DNA of 64,000 nucleotides from Ascaphus truei (taxonomy: Eukaryota; Chordata; Amphibia; Anura; Ascaphidae), in the NCBI GenBank assembly GCA_036426205.1, contig CM071571.1, forward strand, positions 111,556,559 to 111,620,558, given 5' to 3'. The notes under the pieces were generated by a model, which was given only the letters and a program-made list of their open reading frames with translations, did not search any database and was not told the DNA's origin. The position numbers were made by a program, and so were the translations under genes. Each line of letters begins with the position of its first letter. Within the stretch, counting starts at the first letter, position 1. Shown here in pieces: positions 11,806-24,199 of the stretch.

Positions 11806-12870
11806 TTATTCTCTGTTCATTAAGAGTGTACTGCAACCTGCTTCCCTGGTAAGGGAAATAGAGGACTTTTCATTGTGAGAAAGTGGTGTGTAAGCTCTTT
11901 TCTGACCATACCGACAAGGCTGCTCCATCACAGGGCAGTAGGAGCTGGCTTGGGGGAGTGGGGGGGGGGGGGAGAGAATGTATAAGAAGCTCTGTCTTGG
12001 ACATGTCAGCTTTGAGTTGGCAGTGTGTCCTCCAGATTGATATAGCAGAAAGACATTCAGAGACTTTGGTCTGTACTGCAGGTGTAAGGTAAGGGGTTGA
12101 AAGGTAAATGTGTGCGTCATCCGCATAGAGGTGATATTTGAACCCTAGAGAGATTTTGTAAAGAGAAAAGAGAAGAGGTTCCATGACAGAGCCGTGGTCT
12201 ACACCCACAGAGAGATTGACAGAGGAGAAGATTTTATCAAACAAAACACTGAAAGTGCAATGGGAGAGGTAAGAGGTAATCCAGAGCCCTGTTACGGATA
12301 CCAAGTGTATGGATAATATGAAGAAGAGGGTGATTCACAGTATCAAGGCTGCAGAGATGCCGAGTAATATGAGAAAAGTGTAATGACCTTTGTCTTTTCC
12401 AGCATGGAAGTAATTTGTTATTTTGATGAGGGTTCCTTCAGTGGAGTGAGCAGTGCGGAAGCCAGATTGTAGAGGATCTAGGAGGGAGTTGGTGGTGAGA
12501 AAATGGAGCAAGTGAGAGAACACAAGGCCTTCAAAGAGTTTAGAGGCAGGAGAGAAAAAGAGAGGCATGTAGATCAAGAGAGGAGGATAGGGCAGAGTTG
12601 TAGTTCTGACCAGGTTGTCAGAGCCTGTAACGAGGCTGAGAGAGGAAAGGGAGCAGCGCAAAGTGGGGTCAAGAACCAGGTGGTTAATGGAATGCAGGTT
12701 TCTCCAGAACCGAGGGGTAGATGGAGGAGGAGAAGAGGAGAAATGAGAGAGAGAAAATTAGATAAAATGATGGTCAGAGAGAGAAAAATGGGGAAATAGA
12801 GACGTCAGAGAGTGAAAAGGTTTTAGTGAAAACCAGGTCCAGGTAGTGGCTGTCCTTTAGGGTGCTGGCT
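11806..12870 (-). pseudogene. L2/CR1-type LINE ORF2 fragment (reverse transcriptase)
   Basis: On the - strand the conserved RT blocks occur in order. These are ASKLFEGLVFSHLLHFLTT and [18 protein letters not shown] (about 12661-12400), then a [13 protein letters not shown] block, the catalytic YADD (12116-12127), and a trailing SKTELL block near 12000. The reading frame shifts between the blocks, so it is not functional. The G run at about 11955-11971 is in the 3' part. The 12690-12870 portion probably continues into the region between endonuclease and RT. Related fragments are at 8200, 20290, 50650 and 62115. Confidence 0.85.
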
Positions 12871-15309
12871 GCAATCCATTGCAGACTATTCATACTCAAC
12901 CTAAATGCAATCAGCTCAGTCCCAATTTAATAATTCTGGCCTATTATTGTCTCACTCTCACCTCTTCTCCCTTACTGTCACGGCACTGCTACTACAGAGA
13001 GCATAGAATCAGTATGAAATAATTTCAAATATGTGTAGCTACTCACACTGACCTCTTTAGAGTTTGGGTTTGTGATTTGCTGCATTGTTCTTTTTTGGAT
13101 AATGGAAACCCCCTTCCATCCCTTCCTGAAGTTTAAGTGGTTTAAGGGATTTATACAAAATAGTCTGAAAATCCCCATTGGTATCACAGTCTCCCAGTAT
13201 ATTGCATACATGCCAATCCTCCAGTTTTAGGTGGGGACTAATCATTTTGGAGTGAGTCTTCTGCTGCCCATTTAGTCAGCAGATCCTATCAACTAATAGC
13301 TAACTAAGCTGAAGCTGAAAAACATCTATACACCTGTTCATCTACACAAGCTATAGACTGCCAGGCAGATTCAATGGATTATAAAGGGATAGTAAATCTT
13401 TATTCAGACATGCCAATACATGGGTACACATTTTTCGGTAGACCACTGTCCTACTGCCATCTCCTCCTCCTCCTTTGTCACTTCATTCTCCTCCTCCTCC
13501 TCTCACTCAATCCTCAACCTCTGCCCCTATCAATTACTCCTCTCTCTCAATCTACCCCTGAATTTTACTATGGAGAGAGGCCTCCGGTCCCGCAGCAGAG
13601 GCGGACTGGGGGCCAACAGCACCAGCCAAGGAGGGGAGGTAACGTGAGACGACCCCACAGCTGAGGAGAGCTGGGGCCCTGCAGCGCATAGAGACCCTGC
13701 AGCCAGAGAAAACCAGTGGAGCTCCTGCCCCCAGGAGCACTGATCCTGTGTATCATCACACAGGCCATTCCAACTGCCGTTGTGAGGTACGGGTTGGTCA
13801 CCCCTGGATGAGACCTTCCTGGAGCTCTGAAAAGGAGGGATGAAGGGATCAGAGAGGCACTGAGAAACCTTAAAGGGGACAAGGCCAGCGTCCTTCTGAG
13901 AGTGGGGCCAAAATTATCTAACTACCTAAAGGTAAATGTTGCCATGAGATTGTGAGAAGCTGCTCAACACTGTTTGTCACACTGTACAGTGTTTTACACT
14001 GTGGCACAGTGTGACTTGGCAGGTCTGCAAATATGATGTACAATGTCTCTCTAGTGCTCTGTCAGTCATGATTAGGAGTATTATTGTGGTGTATTATTTT
14101 GGGATAAACTGTTAGCTTAGGTATACATACCTGCCAGCCTTAATAAATCCACAGTGGGAGTAAAAAAAAAAAAAAAAACCACTTTACACTCTCCCTGTAC
14201 AGTATATAGCATCAACCATATTGTGAGACCGTAAGGAACTCCACACAGGTGTCACAATGTAAGACAGTGACTGGGCATGTCTGCATACAGTATGTACTGT
14301 AAAATGTCCCTATCTCTCATTCTCTCCCTGTCTGACTACTACAGTAGGACCCATTGTTGTAATATGCCAAACTGTATAATGGAGATGGGGCAGTGTTTTA
14401 TTTTAGAGGAAAATGTTTGTGTACATATACAGTATAATGTAAAAGTGTCTCTCTCTCTCTCTCTGTCAATGTGCTACCACTAAAAGACACGTGATGAAAA
14501 TACCACTTAGTCAAGATGGAAAACAATGACTGGTATGGCCACTTTCCCACAGAGAAACTGGTTGTATGTGTACGTGTCACACTATCACTAGTATGCATGT
14601 AATATATTAGCATAAATGTTGCCTAGATGCCAGTTTAATACTTACAAGAACACCTAAACAGTATTAAACTGTAAGAATAATTACATTGTGGAGGGCCCGA
14701 AAAAAAAATGTTTTTAAAAATACTTATAATAAAAGAGAGAAGAAAAATATTGCAATATATTTTTACTCATGTAAAGTTAATAATCTCTTTTCACTTTGCC
14801 AGGAGAGCAGCGGACCTAACACCTATAGGAATTATCTACAGGTAATGTGCTTCTCTAGCCTCGTAGCTCCATATGGGTTGGAACACCCCCTGATGTGTGT
14901 GAGCCAATCAGTATCCAGCTTTGAGTTGTAATGATTCAAAGCTAGAGACACTCCCTGAGGATATTCAAATTGAGACATGTTTCCTAAAATAAGTGATCAG
15001 TTAGGATGAGGAGTCAGTAGGAGAAGAGATATTGAGTAGAGCTGATAGAGAAGCGGTCTCTCCCTCTTACCCCACCTGGGTGACAGGGAGGGAAATCATG
15101 TTGCTATGAGCAGAGGGCAGAGAAGCCAAAGCAGGCCTATGCTGTGTTGCTGACTACTGTATGCTGTGTATGCTGCTCTGCCAATAAAGAACCACAGAAA
15201 TAAGCTGCTGTGTGTGTATCACTGTTTCTGGTGTGAGAAGGAGAAAGTGCCAGTGGGGTTCTCTCCTCTGCAGACCCCAGAGGATCTCTACTGGCTGGAG
15301 GCACTGCAC
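12871..15309. other. Intergenic, several low-complexity tracts, no gene seen
   Basis: Contains TCC-rich tracts at 13460-13510, an A run at 14162-14178, and a CT tract at 14447-14464. There are irregular reiterations around 13970-14480 with phrases such as GTCTGCA and GTACAATGTCTCT. The part from about 14940 to 15300 has AATAAAG at 15183 and leads into the 4-kb block, so it may be the upstream part of an LTR. No coherent gene was found. Confidence 0.4.
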
Positions 15310-18300
15310 CACCCAGAGAGAACAAGAGAAAGGTAACCTGTCCCACACCACATCCTGTCCCTGTCCTGGTTCTCCCCACAACATCACAGAGCCATCAGCC
15401 CTCCTGTTTGCCAGCAGGTCACAGCACCAAGACCGTGTACATTAACCAAACGGAGTGTACACCCCCCCCCCCCCCCCCCCCCCTCATGTCGGGTGGGGTG
15501 AAAGAGGGTTACACTTACATTGACCCTGGGTGGTCCTACTGCCTGAATTTCTCTTCTGTTTTTGTAAGGGCATTTTATATTACCTTTATGTAACGCTGTT
15601 TCCCCCACCCTCTGGGAGATTCTGCTATTACATGGTGTGTTGTGCTGGCTACCTGTTGGCTCACAGGATGCTGAGTTGTCCGTCGGTGGTAGTGGGGATA
15701 TCGGGACAGGCTTCTAGAGTACATTACTGGTCTCTATCTCTGACAGTACAGCACCTCTGTCTGCTACAGGCTCCAGTAGTGTGAAGGCAATCTCCTGCAG
15801 AAGAACTACTCCACTCCACCCAGACAGATTGCACAGTAGGCAGGAGTATATTAACTGGAATCTCTTTATTCCTTCTGCTTTAGCCCAGTATAACACAACT
15901 GCATCTGCTCAGTACAGTTCACACAGGTCTCCAACCTCTGGATGGTCCCGGGACATACACCTCCAGCCAAGGGCACCTGAGGCAGTCCTTACTCTTCCCT
16001 GACTCCCTAATAGAGCCAGGGGAAAAGGTATCACCCCACTCCCCAAGGGGAGTAGACAGTGGGTGCCAATGCCAGCTTCACACCTGTGTGATTACCTGTC
16101 TCTTTCAGGAGAAGAGACACTGACTAAATGTAGCTGTGCAACCTCTTAAGTACAGAGGGGGAAGGTACAAGGTCTGAGTCCAGGATTGGGCAGAACACGG
16201 GCCTTGTCCCACCTCCTTCCCTGCCACTCAAGAGAGCTGCTTACTGTGGGGGAAACCCATGATCATTGGTCCTGACATTACCTGCACGGTTACCAGGGCT
16301 TGCATGTCAGGGAGGGCAGACTGGTAGCCAAAACCAGGCATGGCTACACTTACACGAGTAAAAATATATTGCACTATTTTTCTTCTCTCTTATTATAAGT
16401 GTAACGGTTTTACAGGCTCCACACCCAATCTCACATTGGCCCCTGTGGTCTACTGGCCCCATTACATGTCTGTGTGATATGTGGTGCACCTGCTGGCAAC
16501 AGGACACCTGAGTCTCCCGCTTGGTTGGAATGGGGAATATCACCATGACAGGCGTCTGAGGTAGTGTGCTCGGAGTCCTACTCACATTCGGTTACAGCGC
16601 CTCCACCCCATCAGGATCTCTGCGGCTGCAGGGAAAGTATCTGATGGGGAACTCCTTCTTGGTGCATCCTTTTGTGGAATAACTTCACTCTCACACAGAA
16701 GGGATCTTTTGAACCAGGGCATCTTTAATGTCATCTCCATAGGCAGACTGCCCCTCATAGCGGTCATGCTTAGCCACTCATCTTGGGGTTGACCATCTTG
16801 AGGAAGGTTCCTTCTGCTCCTCCTAATTAAATTGGTTGTCCACCCCTCCCCTTAAGGGAGTCCACAGCTGTGCCAGGTCCCTGGGCACAGTGTGTAAGCA
16901 GCTTGTCTCTCTGCCACTTCAGCTGCACAGCCTCACAGCTCTTGCATCAGACAATGCACTGTCTGGCTCTGCTCTGACACCCTGCAACACTGTTGCAGAC
17001 ACTCTACATGACTCTCACTGAACAGACTAACTTTAGGAAGTGCTGTGCAATATATCAGCTTCCAGAAAGACCCACCTCTGTGTCACTAATAGTGGACACA
17101 GAGCATGCTGTCACTTCCTTTGCTACTATCTTACACATCACAGGGGTTGAGGGCAAACCTCCATGATGACTACTGGCAACCCTGCCCTTTTAACAGGAGT
17201 TACTGCTCAGTAAGAGAGATATGTACACCAATTTTACACATGGCTACATAAGAATGATTTCTCAAGAGTTCTGCTGTTTTCTGTTAGTATGCAGAGCAGT
17301 CTCTCCTCTGACATGCTCATTTGATCTGGACACCACATGAGTGGGAATAACTTGAGTCCATTTTTAAATTATCCACATTGCCACACAACGTTGCACTATA
17401 TTTTCTTCCCCTTTTTACATGTACCTAAGGACATTTGCACTCCGAGATTTGTATTTTTGTTTGTAATCAAGACTACCTGGAAAGACTCTTTATTTTGGAG
17501 CTGCACACACTTATGGTTGTACTTATATATTTTTATGTTTTGAAGTCACTGCACATTTTATTACACAAAGTGTTATTCGTGCTGAGGTTTTTCTTTGCTT
17601 GGAGTTGAACAAATGCTGACATTTGTGAAGTTAGGATTTTGAACCAGCTACCCATTCTTAGTAACAATGTGTGTCATGTAACTCCTCGTTAATTTCTCAC
17701 GTTAACTAGTTATGTAAATGTCTTTAAATTTGTCTGAAATTTCGCATTTTCATTACATTTTTTGCGAATGTACACATTGTTCCAAAATTCACAAAAGAAT
17801 CATTTGCAAAAAAATTTGTCTGATTACCCCAACATTTTATGACTTTCACAGTAAGTGTATGTTTGCCCTATTTATAATCTCAGCAGTAAAATAAATTAGA
17901 GTGACATTGGAGGAATTAGGAGAATTTCTGGCATATCTGCAATGCACATTTACTTTCAATGCTCTGGATAATTTTTGCCAAGGTTATAGTTTTTGAAAAC
18001 ATATATATATACTGTATTGTGCCATAGTCGCAGGATAATGGGCAGCTTTCTGTCTAATTTAAAGAAGAAAGTGCAGACTTAGTATGGAAGTGATCCATTC
18101 CACAGTTTCACAGTTGCTGAGACTGTGGGATAACAAAAAATGATCCGGCGCCTAAAACAAACCCAATTTACACAGTGAAAAAACCTGACCACATAAAATG
18201 TCCAGTCCTGTTGAACTAGTGGTCTTCAGATAGTCCTTGATGTCTCACAATATGTGGAGAGAAAAAAAACAGAGGCCAATCATAGTGTATAACTGTAAAA

Positions 18301-19040
18301 CTGCTGATATGACAGACAAACAATACAAACTTGACAAACAAACAATAAACACAAAACAGACCAACTGACACTAAATACTAAACTAACCAACAACAAGTGA
18401 TGAGCCAAAATGAGACTAATTTAATAAAATACACTTAAAAATAAATTGTGACATACACAGGGGGTAATGACTTAGGAACTCTGCTCCGGTAGAGAAAAAT
18501 TGAAAACCTACTTACAACAAGCAGGATTAAGAAGGCATGATTGGTGATCCCTTTCCCAAAAAATGGATGTCTACTCCAGGAAATCTGCTGTCTCTTCCCC
18601 AGATGGTCGGTCCCTCCACTTCATGTACCGTCACTCTGGTTGGTCCCCGTAGTTACCACCGCCTTGTCTGGGCTACACAACTCTGCCTGCATCCAAAAGT
18701 CACATGTACCAGTCGCGCACGCTTCCTCAGTTGCGCGCGCACATGCAGAAGTGTGACTCACTCGCTGCTAGGTACCGCACAATTCGTCCGCGCTCCAACA
18801 GATTCTGCAAACTTTGCAAATGTCCGCATACATCAAAAACTCCCACAACCCTATGCATTTCGTGAGATAATTTTCTTCCTCATGGGGCATCATGCATCAG
18901 GGGAGCTTAAAACCTGGAAGAGGGGCCACTAACCTCCAAAACAGCTGAGACCAGCTGGACAAAGTTAATAAACACAGATACCAAGTAAGCTCATATAAAC
19001 CCCAAAAATTAAAACAAAAAATATATATGTATATAAGTGT
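15310..19040. repeat. 4-kb composite repeat, copy 2
   Basis: Counterpart of 1605-5500 in the same orientation, slightly shorter because of many small indels. It carries the C homopolymer (15462-15483), the LTR with clear ends (16400-17248), the AT-rich middle, and a CpG-rich end at 18600-18800. Both copies finish at similar AACCCCAAAAATTAAAA sequence. On the - strand a CTTTATT-linked segment at about 15860 suggests a further LTR-like element inside. No intact gene is visible. Confidence 0.8.
16400..17248 (-). mobile_element. Solo LTR (family A), 849 bp, with 4-bp TSD
   Basis: The left end is TGTAACGG and the right end is TGGCTACA, flanked by TAAG at 16396-16399 and 17249-17252. The orientation is set by the reverse polyadenylation signal and by the homologous LTR at 52127-52949. 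A 4-bp duplication is typical of gammaretrovirus-like integrases. It lies inside the 4-kb repeat at the same site as in copy 1. Confidence 0.8.
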
Positions 19041-19377
19041 CAAAAGTGTGTGCCACTTTCCACATGTACAGGTCTTTCCATGCAGCTGTTTGTGACAGAT
19101 CCAATGCAGATCATTCTTCCTGTAATTATACTGGTAAATAAGAATTTCAATCAGTTAGTGTTAGGACCTGCGATATTATGGTCATGCCTTGAAGTGGCTC
19201 GCAGGCGTATAATACTTTGGCCAAAGGTAATGAAAAGTTCAGTCCGCGCTCTGGCTCTTAAACTTGGAGTGTTGGTCCCTCTCAGTTCTTTTGCTGCTTC
19301 TGTGTTTATGAGGTGTCTCCCCCACCTCCAAATGTGGTCTCCACCGGAACCCCGATGGTGGTACCAATATCAGCAAA
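19041..19377. other. Spacer before palindrome
   Basis: No gene was seen. The sequence ACTTTGGCCAAAGG at 19212-19225 recurs at about 20097-20110 just beyond the palindrome, so this segment may belong to the same mobile unit. Confidence 0.4.
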
Positions 19378-20093
19378 ACAAGAAAAAACACAAAAGCGCA
19401 CCAAGATGAGAGATAGATATTGTATTACAACAAATAAAATGTAACTTACTATAAATTTCTTTAATAATCCCCGATTCTGGTGTCTATCACAGGAGTAGGG
19501 CATCACATAGGAAGTATGAAGGGTAATCTCAGTTCTGAGAGATCAGACCCGCGCGCTGGGCTGTCTCTGTTCACTCTCCTGTCCTCCACGTGTGTAGCGT
19601 GGTGCGAGTGTAGCACACATGTGTAGGAACCGGGCCTTCAATAGGTGTCCTTAGATGCCTGTCCGTTTTTGATAGCATAGAAACGATCGGAAATAAGCGG
19701 AACGTACACTTGAGTGTGTACTGGTGGTGGGTAGTAAACCGCCACCACAGTCGCTTGTTCCTGCTTATTTCCGATCGTTTCTATGCTATCAAAAACGGAC
19801 AGGCATCCTAAGGACACCTATTGAAGGCCCGGTTCCTGCACAGTGGTGCTACACTCTGCACCACGCTACCACACGTGGAGGACAGGAGAGTGAACAGAGA
19901 CAGCCCAGCGCGCGGGTCTGATCTCTCAGACTGAGATTACCCTTCATACTTCCTATGTGATGCCCTACTCCTGTGATAGACACCAGAATCGGGGATTATT
20001 AAAGAAATTTATATGTAAGTTTACTAATTTATTATTTGTTGCTAATAGCAATATCTATCTCTCATCTTGGTGCGCTTTTGTGTTTTTTCTTGT
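19378..20093. mobile_element. Large near-perfect palindrome (foldback element)
   Basis: The left arm 19378-19700 and right arm 19762-20093 are reverse complements over more than 300 bases. Examples are GATCGGAAATAAGC against GCTTATTTCCGATC at the centre, and AAGCGCACCAAGATGAG against CTCATCTTGGTGCGCTT outside. The spacer of about 60 bases contains its own small hairpin (CTGGTGGTGG and CCACCACAG). Small indels distinguish the arms. Single-stranded DNA or RNA from this locus would form a very long hairpin. No transposase reading frame is present. Confidence 0.9.
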
Positions 20094-20139
20094 CTTACTT
20101 TGGCCAAAGGATTAAACTAAATGACCCTTTTTTCAAGAG

Positions 20140-20140
<1 letters not shown>

Positions 20141-20172
<32 letters not shown>
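20141..20172. repeat. (TA)n microsatellite
   Basis: About fifteen TA units between the palindrome and an LTR remnant. Confidence 0.9.
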
Positions 20173-20177
<5 letters not shown>

Positions 20178-20179
20178 TT

Positions 20180-20264
20180 TCCGCTGCTGTGGGTGCGTGG
20201 TTCAATACTTCCCCACCTCAGTACCGGGGTCCTGTCTTACTCGTGGGCAGCGCAAGTGTTACAC
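20180..20264. mobile_element. LTR 3' end remnant
   Basis: CCCCACCTCAGTACCGGGG followed downstream by AGTGTTACA resembles the last 60 bases of the solo LTR at 6951-7717 (CCCACCTCAGTACTGGGG to GCGTTACA). The 5' part is missing. Confidence 0.45.
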
Positions 20265-20289
20265 CCTCCTCCTCTCTTTGACCTATCTC

Positions 20290-21150
20290 TCCTAGAAATG
20301 GAGTATCCCTGAATGGCGAAATTTGCATTGGGGGTTTTAGGGGTTACCTATGTTTCTGTGAGAACGATGGCTTTGGGTTTATGCCTAAGGCACCATGCCC
20401 TTAGTTTGTCCAGTTTGGGCAGCAGGCTCCGGATATTTATATAGGCGACAGATAGACCATTTTGGAATTTTAAGGGGGTATTCTCAGGGGTAGGGACAGA
20501 GTTGAAGAGGGAGGGCCTGGGTTAAGTTCAATATCACCTGCTTAATAGAGTAATAGTATGAGTAGAAATTTGAGTAGTTTGCAAGTTGTAACTTTGTGAT
20601 GTTTGCCATTAGAGAGAGCGGTGGTTGGTGTGCTGGTTTTGAGAGTTCTCCACCAACATTCAATAGATAGTGCAAGGCTTTTCAGTAATGCAGAGTGTAT
20701 GGTGATGTTGTGTGTGGACCAGGAGGGAGGTGTTTGTAGTAAATAGAGAGAGTAACATTTCCACGAGGCTACGAGAAAGAACAAAGTTGAGGTACATACC
20801 AGGTTCATTATCAGAGAGGTAGGTAATGTTGCATGAAGCTGTTGTGAGTGTGTGCAGACTAAACCGCAGGGGTGTGCCTTTTCCTTGTCAAAATGTTTTG
20901 CTACATTGCAATGCTAGGGCCAATTCAGGGTTTGCAGAGGGTTGAGTGGGGTGAGTGGGTGAGGGTTGAGGGGCAGGGGGAGGAGGGCAGTTGTGTGCAG
21001 ACAGTGTTGGGAGAGGCTGCAGTAAAATAAGGTATAAAGGGGGGGGGTTAAGTGTGCAGGCTAACAAGCATAGGATTATAGTGTGGTCAGGGTAGCTCAT
21101 CGTTTGTTGCCTTGTGTAGAAGAGTTTGCAGTAGGTCCAGTCCCCAGTCA
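20290..21150 (-). pseudogene. L2/CR1-type LINE fragment, endonuclease start
   Basis: On the - strand, 20340-20450 translates as AYINIRSLLPKLDKLRAW then HKPKAIVLTET. This is the N-terminal signature of the apurinic-like endonuclease of L2/CR1/Rex ORF2, including the catalytic Glu of TET (near 20351-20359). A stop follows directly where Trp is expected. The more upstream part (20500-21150 on the - strand) is proline-rich and broken by stops, and may come from the 5' region of the element. The downstream RT part is absent here. Confidence 0.75.
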
Positions 21151-21699
21151 ACCTCTAGTCAAACTATAGTTTAACTATATATTCTCACTTAAAAATGCAT
21201 AATTTTTTAAGATGCCAATGCTAATGCCTACCCTGCTAATTCTTCCCTTAAAGTGGTGTTACTTTTATACATTTAAGTACATACATACATACATATTATT
21301 ATTATTATTATTAGTAGTAGTAGTAGTAGTAGTAATTATTATACATAATTCTTTATCTTGATCAATCTACATGCTTTGGACTGTTTTTAGGTAAAACCGA
21401 CAAAAATATATACATTTGCAGTTAAAATCGGGGTGACTTAAATCACTTTAGATCACCATGGACATACATTGTACATCATAATGACCGGCATGCTAGTGGT
21501 TCTTGTACATGTCATGTCACTATGCTAGTTTTCTAGGGTTAGATTGCAATTGTGGCTGCTATCTGTATGGAAGGGGAGGACTCTCTCCTTCCCTCTACGT
21601 CTATGCTGACATCATGTGATCTAGACCATGACCACAGAGGTGGTGGCACTGAAGGCCCCAATCCCTTCTTGTTTCCAGAATAAGTATGTAGCTCCCTTA
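21151..21699. repeat. Intergenic with (ATT)n/(AGT)n microsatellite
   Basis: A compound microsatellite of ATT then AGT units is at 21294-21335. The remainder is AT-rich and shows no gene. Confidence 0.6.
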
Positions 21700-22275
21700 G
21701 GGACTACTATGTCAGGTAAGGGGTAATGGCATAAGGGTTAACTGTGTGGTCTCACGCAGGGTAACGCCCTTTTCCCATCACATGGTATGGAGTGACTTAC
21801 CAGGAAACAAGTTACTCCCTCTGTATGTATGGTGACCAGTGATGTCACCACGGATATATAGTTAGCCCAAAGGTTCTAGAACTTAGGTTCCTGGGACTGA
21901 CAGTTGGAGGAGCCTCACTGTTAATAATGTAAATATGTTCCTGTGTATAGTGATAATGCCCTGTCTCTGTTTGGTATTTTATAGTCAGGGAAACGGGCCC
22001 ATCCAGTTAGCGTTGATAGCCATAATACTACAGAAGATTACAGGATCTCAAAAGGAGTAAGCCAATGACCTGTAGGGGCAATTACAATTGTAGCCGTGGC
22101 ACCTAATCTGAGTGGCACTCCTGAGAGGCCCCCTGTTGTCTCGGAAAGAGTGCTTAGGAGAGGCACGCAGTACCTTTTACCCAGATAGTGATCCCACAGC
22201 TCAGGCTAGAAAGGGTAAACCTATTGATATAGAGATTTACAGACTACGCGTGGAGAAAGAAAGGCTGAAATCAGC
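21700..22275 (+). other. Possible LTR/gag-like remnant
   Basis: The stretch has a promoter-like GGATATATAG at about 21863. It is followed from about 22090 by two overlapping frames with protein-like composition, one containing PERPPVVSERVLRR and the other KGKPIDIEIYRLRVEKERL. The second looks like a short charged coiled coil and is cut at 22275 by the next repeat. The frame switch implies decay. I do not recognise the family. A gag-like origin is only an inference from position and composition. Confidence 0.25.
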
Positions 22276-22283
22276 CACACGGC

Positions 22284-22625
22284 TGCACCCCCCGTCAGGA
22301 AACTCCGACAGCTGTTTCAACACCACGGGCTTCTTCCAAAAATATAATCATAAAACACTAAGTAAAAAACAATATTAAGCCAAATGCATGCTGCTAGGGT
22401 TGCTCGTGTAATATGAGCTTGAGACAAAAGTTGGCACTGTGTGCTCATTTGCATTTCATTTCCCAGAATCCCTTGCTGCAGTGGAAGTGCTGTGTGCTGG
22501 GCGATAATGGTGAAAGACAGGGTCGCAGACCTGTCTAAGACATGCAAATGAACATACAGTAATATTTACAGTTGCTATATGCTTTACTGTGGAGGGTTTT
22601 TGTCACTTTTTTTACCCACCATAAC
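22284..22625 (-). mobile_element. TTAA/octamer-family repeat copy
   Basis: It shares the core with 38739-39038: TTCCCAGAATCCCTTGCTGC, GCAGACCTGTCTAAGACATG and a terminal TCACTTTTTTTACCCA. It contains the octamer ATGCAAAT on both strands (22447-22454 as ATTTGCAT and 22542-22549). On the left, 22305-22337 on the - strand holds a degraded hammerhead-like motif with GAAACAGCTGTC. Confidence 0.65.
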
Positions 22626-22699
22626 GTGTGTGTGTGTGTATGTGTGTTTTGCACTGGTATAACACAAGTTTTGCAATATATATAAAATGGTATTGACTT

Positions 22700-23880
22700 T
22701 TCATTTTTGATTGTTAAGCTCAGCTAACACGGTACAGATACAGATACACACACACACCCTTATTATACCCCCCTGGGTACTGAACTACCCGTGCTGCTGT
22801 CACCTGTTTGGCTAACAAGAGGCCTGAGCCTCCGCCACTGGAAGCCTGGGGTATACTTAGTATCTTGGTGCAGCGCCTACACCGGTGAGGGATCCCAGCG
22901 TGGTGGGAGGAGCCCCTCACCGAAACCAATACACACAGTAATTACACATGGGTATATGATAACAGTATTTACTATGCATAAAGTATAAATCATCCACATA
23001 ACACAGTCCGCAATATGTCTCCCCACAATAGCAACTCTCGGTAGGAAACCCCACAGTAATGGAGTGCTGAAGGCACATAACCCTCGAGTGTCCCTTTCCC
23101 AAAAGTGTGTGTGGGATAGCACGCTTCCCTGTGTTGGGGCCCGTGGTACACTTAGAAATCCCTCCCTGGTCGTAGTCCAGACCAGGATAAACAGCCACAA
23201 TCTGTAGATCGGCGACACAATTCCGCGGCGCGGTCTGATGCTCCTCTCTGGGGTGGACCCTCAGGCTGACTTCTCTGAAGAGGCCTCAAGCCAGATGATG
23301 CCCCTATGAACAGTCTTTAACATTGAGTCCTGATCTGCTTTCAGGCAACAGGCTGCTCTTCTCCTTCAGGAACGTTCTGCAGCATATCTCACGCTAATGC
23401 TACAGTGAAAGAGTCCCTATGCACTATGGCCTTTCCTTACAGCATACACATAGTTTCACTACAGTGAGTCAGGGGACTATCTAGGACCTTGGGGGCAATT
23501 CTGGCCTAGCCCACCGAAGCACTGCTCCGGGGTCTCTACCTGCTCCCTCACTGTCCAAACCTTGACTGACCTCTGCACTCCCAGCATGCAATATGTATGT
23601 CTTCACCTTCCAGAGGAAACAGCAGTTCCATTGGCTGCCGGGGGTCACCTGTTACAATCTCCCTAAGCATCATGGGAGTTGTAGTCCTTGCAGAGTCGTG
23701 CGCCTAGGGTATTGCGCAAGCGCGACACTGTCATGGCCACCGCTGCTCGTGTCTGCGCATGCGCAACCTTCGCACGTGCGCGTGCACACAAACATGGCGG
23801 CACCCCGTGGAGGGAGCCGCCGGCGAGCCCGTCGCCCTCCCTGCAACACCCCCCTGCATCGGAGGTAAGGGGGGGGGGGG
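22700..23880 (+). mobile_element. CpG-rich LTR (family B), copy 1
   Basis: This is one of about five related segments of 1.0-1.2 kb, with 39400-40513 having the clearest ends. Shared features in order are an AGCCTGGGG motif, GCAGCGCCTAC with GGATCCC, a GTGT/CACA tract, and a CpG-rich end with TGCGCATGCGCA (23754-23765) and ATGGCGGC (23794-23801). The strand given is the orientation relative to 39400-40513 and not a proven transcription direction. The exact ends are hidden by CA and TA tracts. Confidence 0.6.
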
Positions 23881-23889
23881 AGACCGGGG

Positions 23890-24112
23890 GGACCGGGATA
23901 TATATATATATATACACCATACGATACCGGTTGCAACACGACATCAAGGGACAGCACGCAGGTAAGTAAATCATAAATTTTCTATATTTGATAGAAGACA
24001 CAAAAACCGATGTTTCGTTCCCCCAGTGGGACCTTTCTCAAGGTGGTACAATTGAATTCAGTGCACAATACATATATATACCCCAAACCCCAGTGCAACC
24101 GGTATCGTATGG
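23890..24112. mobile_element. Short hairpin repeat with TA tract
   Basis: The arms ATACGATACCGGTTGCA (about 23919-23935) and TGCAACCGGTATCGTAT (about 24093-24109) are reverse complements. Between them lies GATGTTTCG...CCTTTCTCAAGG, a motif that recurs in other repeats of this window. A TA microsatellite precedes it (23898-23914). Confidence 0.6.
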
Positions 24113-24199
24113 TCTGTTATTGCTTTATGGGATAAGCACCAAAACTTGTTTACTTGCATATGGTGTGCCGGCTGTGCATTGGATTCTATATATATATAT

